A stretch of 64,000 bases of DNA from an uncultured Oscillospiraceae bacterium (lineage in GTDB: Bacteria; Bacillota; Clostridia; Oscillospirales; Acutalibacteraceae): the NCBI GenBank assembly GCA_900547105.1, contig URFL01000001.1:124001-188000 (forward strand). The letters run 5' to 3'. Positions 7,115 through 15,936 of this stretch are shown one piece after another; position 1 is the stretch's first letter; each line of letters starts with the position of its first letter. The position numbers and the translations under genes are program-made. The notes below the pieces were generated by a model. It was not told the origin of the DNA. It ran no database searches and saw only the letters and a program-made list of their open reading frames with translations.

Positions 7115-9461
7115 ATTGAAACAGGCGATCGAGCTGTTCGCCAAAGCCGACCATCACAAGCGGGTGGATCAACTGAATCCCCAGCAGCTGCACGACGCGG
7201 TTTCCAAAGCGGTGATGGCACAGATCGCGGACGATTGGGAGCGCTCCCGCGCCGCCCATGCCGCCACCCGCCGCGCATTTTATCTGTCGGCGGAGTTTTT
7301 GGTGGGGCGCGCCATCTATAACAATCTGTTGTGTACCGGGCTGCTGGACGAGGTAGGGGACATCCTGCAACAGGACGGCGCGGACATATCCCGTCTGGAA
7401 GAGGTGGAGGATGCCGCGCTGGGCAACGGTGGCTTGGGACGGCTGGCTGCATGTTTTCTGGATAGTGCCGCCACCATGAGCCTGCCGCTGGATGGCTATG
7501 GGATCCGCTACCGCTTTGGTTTGTTCCGGCAATATTTGCAGGACGGTTTTCAAAAAGAGGCAGTAGACGATTGGGCACGCTATGGCGATCCGTGGTCGGT
7601 GCGGTGCGATGCGGATGCGCTCACGGTGGAATTTGCCGATGGCAGCGTGCGCGCGGTGCCGTACGATATGCCGATCATCGGTTACGGCGGGCGGCATATC
7701 TCCACCTTGCGGCTTTGGCAGTGCGAGCCGATGGAGCCGTTCGATTTCGATGCATTTAACGACCAGCGTTACGACAAATCGGTGCGGCAGAAAAACCGCG
7801 CGGAGGATATTTCGCGGGTGCTGTATCCCAACGATACCACCCCGGCGGGCAAGCTGCTGCGGCTGAAACAGCAATACTTTTTCTGCAGCGCCTCGCTGCA
7901 GGATATCCTGCGGCGGTATAAAGCGCGCTTCGGCAACGATTTTTCGCATCTGCCGGAGGCGATCACCGTCCAGCTGAACGACACCCATCCAGTTATCTCC
8001 ATTCCGGAGTTGATCCGTCTGCTGATGATGGAAGAGGTGGATTTCGATACCGCGCTGGATATGGCGCGGCGGGTGTTCAACTATACCAACCATACCATCA
8101 TGCAGGAAGCGTTGGAAAAGTGGGATATGAAGATCGTGCGGCGGGTGTCGCCCGCGATCGCCACCATCATCACTGCGATCAACCGCCGGTTCAAAGCTGA
8201 ACTGGCGGCAAAAGCGGTGCCGGAATCGGATTATCCGCAGCTGATGATTCTGCAAAACGGCACGGTGCATATGGCGTATCTGGCGTGCTGGTGCTCTACC
8301 TATATCAACGGTGTGGCGGAAATCCACACCGACATTCTCAAGCGTGACGTGCTGAAATGCTGGTACGCGCTGTATCCCGAAAAATTCCAGAACAAAACCA
8401 ACGGTATCACCCAGCGTCGCTGGCTGGCGTTGTGCGACCCGGCGCTGTCGGCGCTGATTACCGAGCTGCTGGGCAGCGATAGCTGGATCACAGACCTAAA
8501 GCAGCTGCAAGGTCTATCCCTTTACAGTGACGATAAAGCGGTGCTGGATCGCTTTTTGGCGGTCAAACAGCAGAACAAACAACGCCTCGCCGACTATATC
8601 CGGTGGCACGATGGCATTGCCATCCGCTCGGATGCCATTATGGATGTACAGATCAAGCGCCTGCATGAATACAAGCGCCAGCTGCTGAACATCCTGTGCA
8701 TTTTAGAGTTGTATTTTGAAATCAAAGATGGCAAGTTAAAAGACTTTACACCAACGACCTTCTTGTTTGGCGCCAAATCCGCCCCCGGCTATTTCCGTGC
8801 CAAAGCCATCATCAAGCTCATTAACGCCGTGGCGGAGCTGATCAACAGCGACGAGCAGGCACGGCAGGTGATGCAGGTCGTATTTGTGTCGGATTACAAT
8901 GTGTCCTATGCTGAAAAGATCGTGGCGGCGGCGGATGTATCGGAACAAATTTCGACCGCCGGCACCGAAGCCTCCGGCACCGGCAATATGAAGCTGATGC
9001 TGAACGGCGCGGTCACGCTGGGCACCTACGATGGCGCCAATATCGAGATCGTGCGCGAAGCAGGGGAGGAAAACAACTATGTGTTTGGTGCGCGGGTGGA
9101 AGAGATCGACCGTATCCGCGCCACCTATCGCGCCCGCGATTACTACGAGCGTGATGCCCGCATCCGGCGCTGTCTGGACGCGCTGGTGGACGGCACGCTG
9201 GACGATGGCGGCACCGGTATGTTCCGTGAGTTGTATACCTCACTGCTGGACGGTGCCTCGTGGCACGAGCCGGATCACTATTTCCTGCTGTTGGATTTCG
9301 ACGATTTCCTGAAGAAAAAGATGCGCGTCAACCGCGACTATACCGACCGGTACGCCTTCGCTAAAAAGCAGTGGCTCAACATCTGCAACGCGTGGAAATT
9401 CTCGTCCGACCGCACCATTGCGGAATACGCAGCGGATATCTGGAAAATCGCACCGGTTTGA
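7107..9461 (+). CDS. malP: Glycogen/maltodextrin phosphorylase
   Basis: 784 aa. The enzyme cleaves alpha-1,4-glucans with phosphate to give glucose 1-phosphate, using pyridoxal phosphate. The cofactor site EASGTGNMKLMLNGA is intact with Lys629 as the Schiff-base lysine. The N-terminal LGNGGLGRLAACFLDS block is present. ATG at 7107 is chosen because AGGAGG (7095-7100) lies 6 bp upstream; ATG at 7101 is too close. It overlaps malQ by 8 bp. With MalQ it forms the standard pair that converts imported maltodextrins into glucose and glucose 1-phosphate. The name glgP would be equally defensible. Confidence 0.95.
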   Translation: MSELKQAIELFAKADHHKRVDQLNPQQLHDAVSKAVMAQIADDWERSRAAHAATRRAFYLSAEFLVGRAIYNNLLCTGLLDEVGDILQQDGADISRLEEVEDAALGNGGLGRLAACFLDSAATMSLPLDGYGIRYRFGLFRQYLQDGFQKEAVDDWARYGDPWSVRCDADALTVEFADGSVRAVPYDMPIIGYGGRHISTLRLWQCEPMEPFDFDAFNDQRYDKSVRQKNRAEDISRVLYPNDTTPAGKLLRLKQQYFFCSASLQDILRRYKARFGNDFSHLPEAITVQLNDTHPVISIPELIRLLMMEEVDFDTALDMARRVFNYTNHTIMQEALEKWDMKIVRRVSPAIATIITAINRRFKAELAAKAVPESDYPQLMILQNGTVHMAYLACWCSTYINGVAEIHTDILKRDVLKCWYALYPEKFQNKTNGITQRRWLALCDPALSALITELLGSDSWITDLKQLQGLSLYSDDKAVLDRFLAVKQQNKQRLADYIRWHDGIAIRSDAIMDVQIKRLHEYKRQLLNILCILELYFEIKDGKLKDFTPTTFLFGAKSAPGYFRAKAIIKLINAVAELINSDEQARQVMQVVFVSDYNVSYAEKIVAAADVSEQISTAGTEASGTGNMKLMLNGAVTLGTYDGANIEIVREAGEENNYVFGARVEEIDRIRATYRARDYYERDARIRRCLDALVDGTLDDGGTGMFRELYTSLLDGASWHEPDHYFLLLDFDDFLKKKMRVNRDYTDRYAFAKKQWLNICNAWKFSSDRTIAEYAADIWKIAPV

Positions 9462-9476
9462 TTCCCGGCAACACAA

Positions 9477-9512
9477 AGCCCGACAGAAGCATTGCTTCTG
9501 TCGGGCTGTTTT
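9477..9512. terminator. Terminator of the maltodextrin operon, between convergent genes
   Basis: A perfect 14-bp stem (AGCCCGACAGAAGC, 3-nt loop) is followed by GTTTT. It may serve both strands, since the next gene ends at 9524 on the minus strand. Confidence 0.85.
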
Positions 9513-9523
9513 ATGCTATAAGA

Positions 9524-10366
9524 TCACAAGTTGGGGTCGGGAACCACCTGCGCGGGCTTGACCTCGAGCAGCGCAGGATTTTCCAAATACGAGCGAAACC
9601 GGCGGAACGCCGACGCAAAATAGCTGCCGGAGCAGATGCGCTCGTCCATCACCACGCCCAGCGGCATGCATTTTTCCAGCACCACTTGTCCGTCCACCGT
9701 TTTGGGCACCTCGCGAAAGTTGCCAATGGTGACAAATACGCTGGTGGTGCCGAAATCGTAGCAGTGGTGGTAAATGTGATTAGTTTTGATGCTGGCGAGA
9801 TTGCTGATCGCCAGACTGATGTGGAACGGGCTGGCATCGATCACGCTTTTGGGCAGCAGCCCGTGCTTGTCCAGCCATTTAAAAAAGCATACGCCAAAGC
9901 GCAGCAACCCGGGAATGCTGAGCAGGGTATGGATCAGCTGTTCGGTGCTGTTGTTGCTGTCCACCTGGCGGTTTTTCTCTATGTAGGCGTTGATCTTGTC
10001 GTTGACCTCCGAAAGGGTGTCGTCCATCTCCAAATAGATTTTGGACATGATGCCGTGGTGAGCGTCGCCTGCCTTCAACACCACCATGCCAACGGCAAAT
10101 TCCTTGCGCGCGTAAAACCGTTTGTTTACCACAAACCGGTTCAGCTCCGGAAATTCCGCTGCGGTGCGCACATATGCCGCCATCAACAGCGCCATGTGGC
10201 TGACCCATCGACCCTCTCGCCGCAGCTGGTGCCGGTAATCCTCCATCGGCTTCAACGGAATGTCGATGGTGATCATGTTCATCGAGTCGCTGCGTTTGTC
10301 CATGATGTGCGCCGCCACCTGATACATGGCGTCGGTTCCCTTTAGCTTGTACCCGTCTTTTCTCAT
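9524..10366 (-). CDS. E2-like CoA-dependent acyltransferase domain protein, catalytic motif degenerate
   Basis: 280 aa. The fold-level pattern is that of the catalytic domain of 2-oxoacid dehydrogenase E2 and chloramphenicol acetyltransferases, with segments such as SLAISNLAS and the C-terminal LENPALL. No lipoyl or peripheral-subunit-binding domain is present. The signature that is normally DHRVxDG reads DERICSG (residues 241-247), so the catalytic histidine is Glu242 and the usual aspartate is Ser246. Standard acyl transfer by this mechanism is therefore unlikely. Its ATG overlaps the recO stop by 4 bp, so it is co-transcribed with recO. Role unknown. Confidence 0.72.
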   Translation of the reverse strand: MRKDGYKLKGTDAMYQVAAHIMDKRSDSMNMITIDIPLKPMEDYRHQLRREGRWVSHMALLMAAYVRTAAEFPELNRFVVNKRFYARKEFAVGMVVLKAGDAHHGIMSKIYLEMDDTLSEVNDKINAYIEKNRQVDSNNSTEQLIHTLLSIPGLLRFGVCFFKWLDKHGLLPKSVIDASPFHISLAISNLASIKTNHIYHHCYDFGTTSVFVTIGNFREVPKTVDGQVVLEKCMPLGVVMDERICSGSYFASAFRRFRSYLENPALLEVKPAQVVPDPNL

Positions 10367-11163
10367 GATGTTGCGTCCTTTGTTTTCCCGTCTTGTTGTG
10401 CCCGCTGCAGCGCCTGCATCGGTGCTGCCAGCGCGTGATAAAAATCCAGCGTGTGGAACCCGCGTCCCAACTGCGCCAGCAAAAAATGCTCACAAATATC
10501 CGACAGTGCCTGGCCGTCCTCGGGCGGCAGCGCGAAAAAGAAGCATTTTTCAAGCGGTGAATACAATATGTGCCGCATCGCCGCCAAAACCGACGGAGAC
10601 AATGGCTGATACCCCGCGGGCGGCGAGCAATTGGCACATACCAGCGTGCCCTCTGTGGGGGAAAACGCAATCGGTACCCCCTCCACCGTGCCGCAGGAGC
10701 GGCAGCCGGTCAGATCCGGCATGAAACCGCCCAGCGCCAACAGCCGCAGCTCGGTCACCGCTTTAATTTGGGAAATTGCATATTTGCCGCCGCCCAACAG
10801 ATGCAGTGCGTTGAGCATCAGCCGCAGCCAGTCGCCCGCTTCCTCTTCGCGGGGGGCGAGCAGCCCGGCTACCTCGCAAAAATATTGCGCCGCCGCCAGC
10901 CGTTCCACATCGGCCCGCAGATCGAAGAATACATGCAGCGGCTCCGCCTCGTCGATGATGTATTTCTCCCGCCCTTTGTACAGCGTCAGACGGGAATAGG
11001 TGAGCAGCTGGGTCGCCGAAGCGTTACGGCTTTTGATGCGCTGGGCGCCCCGCGCCGAAGCGCGCACCACACCGCAATCCTTGGTCAGCGCCGTCACAAA
11101 CCGATCCGACTCACCGATATTGTTGTTTTCCCGAATAATCAGGGCGTCGGTCGTCAACCGCAT
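10363..11163 (-). CDS. recO: DNA repair protein RecO
   Basis: 266 aa. RecO loads RecA onto SSB-coated single strands in the RecFOR pathway. The N-terminal OB-fold part (TTDALIIRENNNIGESDRF) and a zinc-binding cysteine set (Cys154, Cys157, Cys176, Cys179) match the family. The start at 11163 has AAAGGAG upstream and lies 53 bp inside the end of yqzL. Gene order era-yqzL-recO is the same as in Bacillus, which supports the assignment. Confidence 0.93.
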   Translation of the reverse strand: MRLTTDALIIRENNNIGESDRFVTALTKDCGVVRASARGAQRIKSRNASATQLLTYSRLTLYKGREKYIIDEAEPLHVFFDLRADVERLAAAQYFCEVAGLLAPREEEAGDWLRLMLNALHLLGGGKYAISQIKAVTELRLLALGGFMPDLTGCRSCGTVEGVPIAFSPTEGTLVCANCSPPAGYQPLSPSVLAAMRHILYSPLEKCFFFALPPEDGQALSDICEHFLLAQLGRGFHTLDFYHALAAPMQALQRAQQDGKTKDATS

Positions 11164-11287
11164 ACGCAGCCGTCTCCTTTGCGATGGGGGCGGGGGATTG
11201 GTAAATGTCCACCCCGCGATACCGCAGGTAATCTTCCACCCGTCCGGTTTTTAAAAATGCTTCCCACAGGGATTGTTCGTTCGGCAT
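11111..11287 (-). CDS. yqzL: YqzL-family small protein
   Basis: 58 aa. The core SLWEAFLKTGRVEDYLRYR follows the YqzL pattern (aromatic residue, Phe, Thr-Gly, then Tyr-Leu). It sits between era and recO exactly as in Bacillus (known synteny). ATG at 11287 is chosen because GGAG lies 9 bp upstream; ATG at 11296 abuts that site. The last 53 bp overlap recO in another frame. The C-terminal extension beyond the YqzL core is longer than in the short Bacillus protein. Function unknown. Confidence 0.75.
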   Translation of the reverse strand: MPNEQSLWEAFLKTGRVEDYLRYRGVDIYQSPAPIAKETAAYAVDDRRPDYSGKQQYR

Positions 11288-11376
11288 AGCGCCCATCTCC
11301 TTTGGCTTGTTTGTTCTTAGCATAAGCCAAAAGCGGAGCGCCATTCCTGTCGATCCCTTCCGGGAGAAATTGGCAA

Positions 11377-12285
11377 TTACTCTTTATATCCAAAGCTGCC
11401 CAGCAGCCCTTGGCGATTGCGCCAGTCCTCTTTCACCTTGACCCAGCACTGCAAATTCACCTTGGCATCGAACAGCTTTTCCATCTCTACCCGCGCCTGT
11501 GACGCGATCTGCTTGAGCATCGCGCCGCGTTTGCCGATCACCATGCCCTTGTGGCTTTCGCGTTCGCAGTAGATGTACGCTTCCATATCCAAAATCGGTC
11601 CTTTTTCGGTGTCGCGCTCTTTCATGGATTCGATCACCACCGCGATGCCGTGGGGGATTTCCTGCCGCAGCAGATGCAGCATCTGCTCGCGGATCAGCTC
11701 CGCCGCCAGCACCCGTTCCGGCTGGTCGCTCACCATATCGTCGGGAAAAAAGTGGGGGCTGTCAAAGGTGTATTTTTTCAGTTCCTCCAGCAGCTCGTCC
11801 AGCCCCTCGCCGGTGACCGCCGATACCGGTAACACACCGTCAAAGGCATACACCTCCTGCCACTGGGCAATGCAGGCAAGGATAGCGCTTTTGTCGGTCA
11901 ACGTGTCGATTTTGTTGATGACCAGCAGCGCGGGCAGCTTTTGTTTGGCAAATTGCTCCACCAGCGACTGTTCCTCCGGCCGGATCTCCCGACCGGCTTC
12001 CACCACCAGCATCGCCGCGTCCACGCCGGACACCGCATCGCCGATGGATTTTACCATAAAATCGCCCAGCCGGGTGCGGGGACGATGGTTGCCGGGAGTA
12101 TCCAAAAACACCAGTTGCGTTTCCTCTTTGGTCCACACGCCCATAATGCGGTTACGGGTGGTTTGCGGCTTGTCCGAAACGATTGCCACCTTGCGCCCCA
12201 CCATTTTGTTCAGCAGCGAGGATTTGCCCACATTGGGGCGACCGACAATGGCGATAAACGCCGATTTGGTATTGCTTTGCGACAT
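11377..12285 (-). CDS. era: GTPase Era
   Basis: 302 aa. Era binds 16S rRNA and supports maturation of the small ribosomal subunit. The GTPase motifs are complete: GRPNVGKS (15-22), LDTPGNH and NKID. A C-terminal KH domain contains the GxxG-type block IGKRGAML. ATG at 12285 has GGAG at 7-bp spacing; upstream ATGs at 12306 and 12297 lack such a site. It lies directly downstream of dgkA. No cytidine deaminase gene lies between them, unlike in Bacillus. Confidence 0.95.
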   Translation of the reverse strand: MSQSNTKSAFIAIVGRPNVGKSSLLNKMVGRKVAIVSDKPQTTRNRIMGVWTKEETQLVFLDTPGNHRPRTRLGDFMVKSIGDAVSGVDAAMLVVEAGREIRPEEQSLVEQFAKQKLPALLVINKIDTLTDKSAILACIAQWQEVYAFDGVLPVSAVTGEGLDELLEELKKYTFDSPHFFPDDMVSDQPERVLAAELIREQMLHLLRQEIPHGIAVVIESMKERDTEKGPILDMEAYIYCERESHKGMVIGKRGAMLKQIASQARVEMEKLFDAKVNLQCWVKVKEDWRNRQGLLGSFGYKE

Positions 12286-12305
12286 AGTTTTCTCCATTCT
12301 GTCCA

Positions 12306-12776
12306 TTACTTGGAAATCTTTTTATCAGACGGCTCATACGAGCGAAACACCAGCCATCCTGCGACCGGCAGCGATGCTGCCAGTCCGATCGGCTTCCAGA
12401 TATGCACGGCAAAATCCTGTCCCAGCCGCACAAAGCCGTCGGCGCGCACAAACAACGCCGCGCCGACGCCGATCGCCGCCAGCGCACACAGCAAAACAGC
12501 CCCCGCCGCCACATCTTTCGCAACGCGAGCTGTTTCACATCGTTTGCCAACCAGATCTACCGCGTTTTCGATCGCCGTGTTCACCGCCTCCGCCGCTATC
12601 ACCAACCCGATGGTCAGCGCGAGCAGCGCCCATTCCCCGCGTGACACGAGAAAATAGGGCGCCAGCAGCAGCACATACACCGCTACCGCGGTATGTACAC
12701 GAAAATTCCGTTCCCGCCGCAGGCAGATGCCAATGCCGCGGAACGCGTACACGAATCCCCGCGCAAACGCACTCAT
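12306..12776 (-). CDS. dgkA: Diacylglycerol/undecaprenol kinase family protein
   Basis: 156 aa integral membrane kinase. The family signature EAVNTAIENAVDL with the following AKDVAAGAVL is intact. In Gram-positive bacteria these enzymes mainly phosphorylate undecaprenol, recycling the carrier lipid for cell-wall synthesis (known). The ATG overlaps the ybeY stop by 4 bp. The C-terminus (VFRSYEPSDKKISK) goes beyond the core domain. Confidence 0.9.
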   Translation of the reverse strand: MSAFARGFVYAFRGIGICLRRERNFRVHTAVAVYVLLLAPYFLVSRGEWALLALTIGLVIAAEAVNTAIENAVDLVGKRCETARVAKDVAAGAVLLCALAAIGVGAALFVRADGFVRLGQDFAVHIWKPIGLAASLPVAGWLVFRSYEPSDKKISK

Positions 12777-13285
12777 TGCGCGTCGTCACCGGGCAGCACA
12801 TAGCTGCCGCCGCGCGGCAGACCCACCGCCTGCATCACAATTTCTTCTTTTTCACGCATCCGCACCGCTTCCAATCCGCCGTTCACATGGTCGTATCCCA
12901 GCAGATGCAGCATGGAATGCACCGTCAGATAGCCGACCTCGCGCTGCAGCGAATGACCGTATTGCTCCGCCTGGAAAGTGGCCTGCTCCATCGACAGCAC
13001 AATATCGCCCAGCAGCTTGGCACCGGTTTCCGGGTTGACATCGTACACACCGTTTTCGCCGAGCGGGAAGGACAGCACATCGGTGGGTGCGTCAATTTTC
13101 CGGTGCTCGCGGTTGATGGCGCGAATCTGGTCGTTGTCCACCAGCGACACATCCACCTGCGCCGAGCCTTCAAACTGCTCCTCCTGCAGCACCGCATGAC
13201 AGCAGCGGCGAATCAGCAGCCGGATACCGGTGGGGATTTTGATGGATTTTTGTTTGTTTTCAATTACGACTTTGATTTTTTCCAT
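12773..13285 (-). CDS. ybeY: Endoribonuclease YbeY (rRNA maturation factor)
   Basis: 170 aa. YbeY is a zinc-dependent endonuclease used in 16S rRNA maturation and ribosome quality control. The metal-binding motif HSMLHLLGYDH is intact with His123, His127 and His133. The start at 13285 is set by family N-terminus and overlaps the end of phoH by 26 bp; a frame extending to 13363 would add residues unlike the family. The phoH-ybeY pairing is conserved widely. Confidence 0.94.
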   Translation of the reverse strand: MEKIKVVIENKQKSIKIPTGIRLLIRRCCHAVLQEEQFEGSAQVDVSLVDNDQIRAINREHRKIDAPTDVLSFPLGENGVYDVNPETGAKLLGDIVLSMEQATFQAEQYGHSLQREVGYLTVHSMLHLLGYDHVNGGLEAVRMREKEEIVMQAVGLPRGGSYVLPGDDAQ

Positions 13286-14252
13286 AGTTCTTATGGCGCT
13301 TCCCTTCATCATATTTTTCGTACGCCTGAATGATCCGCTGAACCAGCTGATGACGCACGACATCTTTTTCGTTAAACAGGTTGATGGAGATATCCTCCAC
13401 TCCCTTTAGAATACGCATGACCTCTTTCAGCCCGCTTTTGCGTTCGCCCGGCAGGTCGATCTGGGTGACATCGCCGGTGATCACCATTTTGGAGTTGAAT
13501 CCCAAACGGGTCAAAAACATCTTCATCTGCTCGGGTGTGGTGTTTTGTGCCTCGTCCAAAATGATGAAGCTGTCGTCCAGTGTGCGACCGCGCATATACG
13601 CCAGCGGTGCCACCTCAATGTTGCCCCGCTCCATATACTTGTTATAGGTTTCGCTGCCCAGCATATCGAACAGCGCGTCATACAGCGGTCGCAGATACGG
13701 GTCCACCTTGGATTGCAGATCGCCGGGCAAAAAGCCAAGACTTTCGCCGGCTTCCACCGCCGGGCGCGTCAGAATGATGCGGTTGACTTCCTTGGCGCGG
13801 AAAGCGCTTACCGCCATGGCGACCGCCAGATAGGTTTTGCCGGTGCCGGCGGGACCGACGCCCAACACAATGGTGTTGTCGCGGATGGCTTCCACATACT
13901 TTTTTTGCCCTAACGTTTTGGGTTTGACCGGCCGCCCCTTGGCGGTGATGCAGATGCTGTCCGATGACAGCTGCGGCAGCTCTTCCTCGCTGCCCTCGTC
14001 CACCAGCATCAACACATAGCGCACATTCTGTTCGTTCAGCTGCTCGCCCCGGTTGATCAGCTGCAGCAGCCCCTTGACCGCGCGCACCGCTTTGGTGACC
14101 GCTTCCGGTTCGCCGCTGATCTTGATATCGGTGCCGCGGGTCACCACATCCACGCCGTAATGCTGTTCGATCAAGCGTATATTTTCATCAAAGCTGCCGA
14201 ACAGAGAAACCGCTTGTTCCATCCGATCGACGCTGATGATCTGCTCTAACAT
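13260..14252 (-). CDS. phoH: PhoH-like ATPase
   Basis: 330 aa. An N-terminal KH-like region (residues 1-75) precedes the PhoH ATPase domain with Walker A GPAGTGKT (133-140) and Walker B FIILDEAQ. PhoH/YbeZ proteins act with YbeY in RNA metabolism (known association). ATG at 14252 has CGGAG at 8-bp spacing. It opens the phoH-ybeY-dgkA-era-yqzL-recO operon and has its own sigma-A promoter, separate from the upstream sporulation pair yqfCD. Confidence 0.93.
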   Translation of the reverse strand: MLEQIISVDRMEQAVSLFGSFDENIRLIEQHYGVDVVTRGTDIKISGEPEAVTKAVRAVKGLLQLINRGEQLNEQNVRYVLMLVDEGSEEELPQLSSDSICITAKGRPVKPKTLGQKKYVEAIRDNTIVLGVGPAGTGKTYLAVAMAVSAFRAKEVNRIILTRPAVEAGESLGFLPGDLQSKVDPYLRPLYDALFDMLGSETYNKYMERGNIEVAPLAYMRGRTLDDSFIILDEAQNTTPEQMKMFLTRLGFNSKMVITGDVTQIDLPGERKSGLKEVMRILKGVEDISINLFNEKDVVRHQLVQRIIQAYEKYDEGKRHKNYGKNQSRN

Positions 14253-14305
14253 AGACAGACTCCGTTTCTTTTGGTATGGCTTTTTGTATACAACGACATA
14301 AATAT

Positions 14306-14334
14306 AGTATATCAATAGTTTTTTCAATTGTCAC
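14306..14334 (-). promoter_or_regulatory. Promoter of the phoH-recO operon
   Basis: On the minus strand GTGACA (14329-14334) and TATACT (14306-14311) lie 17 bp apart in an AT-rich gap between yqfD and phoH. Confidence 0.6.
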
Positions 14335-14403
14335 TAAGCAATATGCATAAATTTTTCTGTTTTTACATCGGAATTCAGCGGAACTTCCGGCTTTTTCGCC
14401 ATT

Positions 14404-15582
14404 TCAGGGGTGCAGATGGATGGGTTCCTCCACCGCGATGTTCTGGATACACCGAAAAGTGGCTGTCAGCGTATAGGCGTCGGTATCGGTGTGTCCGTCC
14501 AGCTTTTGCTCCTGAATGGTTGCGCCATCCAGCTCGGTTCGTTTCCATTCCTCCAAGCGCCTCTGTGCCAGCGCGGCTGCCTGCGATTCGCTGCGGTGGA
14601 TCAGTGTGGGCTGTACCGGGTAGATATATTGGTTGGTAATGCCCACCGGCAGCCGCACCCCGCGCGCGGTCAAGGGGTGTGCCTGCGTTTGTTCCACAAA
14701 GTTATCCGGCAGCGCGGCGTTGGTGTACAGCGGGATGCGCAGTGAAAACAGCTGCAATGTGGGGCGCAGGATCGCTCTCGCTTGCGGTCGTTCCTGCGTT
14801 TCCTGTAACGGCACGCTGGTGGTGAAGGTGCGGGTGGTCAACGCCATCACCTCGCCGCGCGCGTGCTTGAACAGCGCGCCGTTGGCGGTGTCCACAATGC
14901 CGCTTGCCAGCAGCATCCCCTTGACCACCGCGTCTCCCTTGTGTACCACCGCCTGCCCCTCCACAATGCGGGTGGACACCACCTGTCCGTCGCAAATCGC
15001 TTTCAGATTGGTTGGCTGCGATTGATCCGGTGGGTTTTGGGCGGTAATACGCTCGCTGACATCAATATGGGCAATGCTGCCCTCCAAATTGACCGCCAGC
15101 CAGGACAGCTCCGGTAGCGATTGAATCGCCTGCAGCTGAATATCCCGCAGCGAAAAAGCGGTGCGCGCGGTTCCTACCTTTACCCCCAGATCCGCCATGG
15201 TCGCTTCGATATGGGCGGCGGACACCTCGCGGTTGCCCCGTATATCAATGGACCAGATGTAATGGGGGAAGATTTGCAGCAGCAGGATATACAGAGCCAG
15301 CCCCACCGCCAACCCTTGTCGCTGCCGGTAGCGGCGGGTCTTGAACGGCATCCCGTGCCGCGCGGTCAGCCGCAACCGCACCCCGCTGCGGCGTGCCAAT
15401 GGTCGCAGGCGGCGGTATTGCCGGGCATAACATCCCCCCAGCAGTGAAATATCCTGCCGCCGCGTATGAAACAGCGGAATATGTTCGCGCGCGGCCAGAT
15501 TCAAAAACCGTTCGGGAAAGCCGCCTTGCGCCTCCCATTCCACCCATCCCAGCAAAAAATGCACCAGATTTATCAAAAACAT
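14404..15582 (-). CDS. yqfD: Sporulation protein YqfD
   Basis: 392 aa. The N-terminal domain is basic and cytosolic, followed by one membrane segment (about residues 92-110) and a large extracytoplasmic part, as in the YqfD family. Conserved blocks include IRGNREVSAAHIE and the LNLxxSIAHIDVSER-like segment. ATG at 15582 has AAGGAGG at 6-bp spacing. In Bacillus yqfD belongs to the mother-cell sigma-E regulon (known). It follows yqfC by 11 bp, so the two form one transcription unit. Confidence 0.88.
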   Translation of the reverse strand: MFLINLVHFLLGWVEWEAQGGFPERFLNLAAREHIPLFHTRRQDISLLGGCYARQYRRLRPLARRSGVRLRLTARHGMPFKTRRYRQRQGLAVGLALYILLLQIFPHYIWSIDIRGNREVSAAHIEATMADLGVKVGTARTAFSLRDIQLQAIQSLPELSWLAVNLEGSIAHIDVSERITAQNPPDQSQPTNLKAICDGQVVSTRIVEGQAVVHKGDAVVKGMLLASGIVDTANGALFKHARGEVMALTTRTFTTSVPLQETQERPQARAILRPTLQLFSLRIPLYTNAALPDNFVEQTQAHPLTARGVRLPVGITNQYIYPVQPTLIHRSESQAAALAQRRLEEWKRTELDGATIQEQKLDGHTDTDAYTLTATFRCIQNIAVEEPIHLHP

Positions 15583-15593
15583 GGCGCACCTCC

Positions 15594-15884
15594 TTAGTCT
15601 GTATATTCCAGCGAGCGAATCTGCCCGCACACCATGGTGCTGTCGCTGGCCATCGCCCGCAGCGTCAATTGCCGCCCGGCAATCAGCAAAATGCCGCATC
15701 CGGTGTTCAGCCGCACCGCATCATCGTCATACGATACGATCCCGTGACATCCCTCGATCACCGCTTCGCGCCGCCCCGACCATTCGATATGCGGCACATC
15801 GGTCAGCGTACCGCCCGGCAACTCCAATGCACGCTCCACCCGCCCGGTCAGTGCCGCGCGTGTGCGTTTTCCCTTGCTAAACAT
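15594..15884 (-). CDS. yqfC: Sporulation protein YqfC (YabP/YqfC family)
   Basis: 96 aa. A small beta-rich protein with the YabP/YqfC pattern (GRREAVIEGCHGIVSYDDDAVRLNT and a later GRQLTL). It precedes yqfD, as in other spore formers. Ribosome binding site GGGAGGG lies upstream of the ATG. The upstream region contains a candidate sigma-E promoter shared in mirror image with ylbJ. Confidence 0.88.
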   Translation of the reverse strand: MFSKGKRTRAALTGRVERALELPGGTLTDVPHIEWSGRREAVIEGCHGIVSYDDDAVRLNTGCGILLIAGRQLTLRAMASDSTMVCGQIRSLEYTD

Positions 15885-15903
15885 ACGATCCCTCCCGTCT
15901 TTT

Positions 15904-15930
15904 CCTATGCGCCGCCGGCGGGTATTATAC
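15904..15930 (-). promoter_or_regulatory. Candidate sigma-E promoter of yqfCD
   Basis: On the minus strand GTATAAT (15924-15930) and CATAGG (15904-15909) are 14 bp apart, close to the Bacillus sigma-E pattern (ATA-type -35, 13-15 bp, CATAc). Both downstream genes are sigma-E dependent in Bacillus (known). Confidence 0.5.
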
Positions 15931-15936
15931 CCGCCG
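15916..15936. repeat. Perfect palindrome between divergent sporulation genes
   Basis: Two perfect 10-bp arms (CGGCGGGTAT / ATACCCGCCG) flank a single central base. The palindrome carries the candidate -35 boxes of both divergent promoters. Confidence 0.8.
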
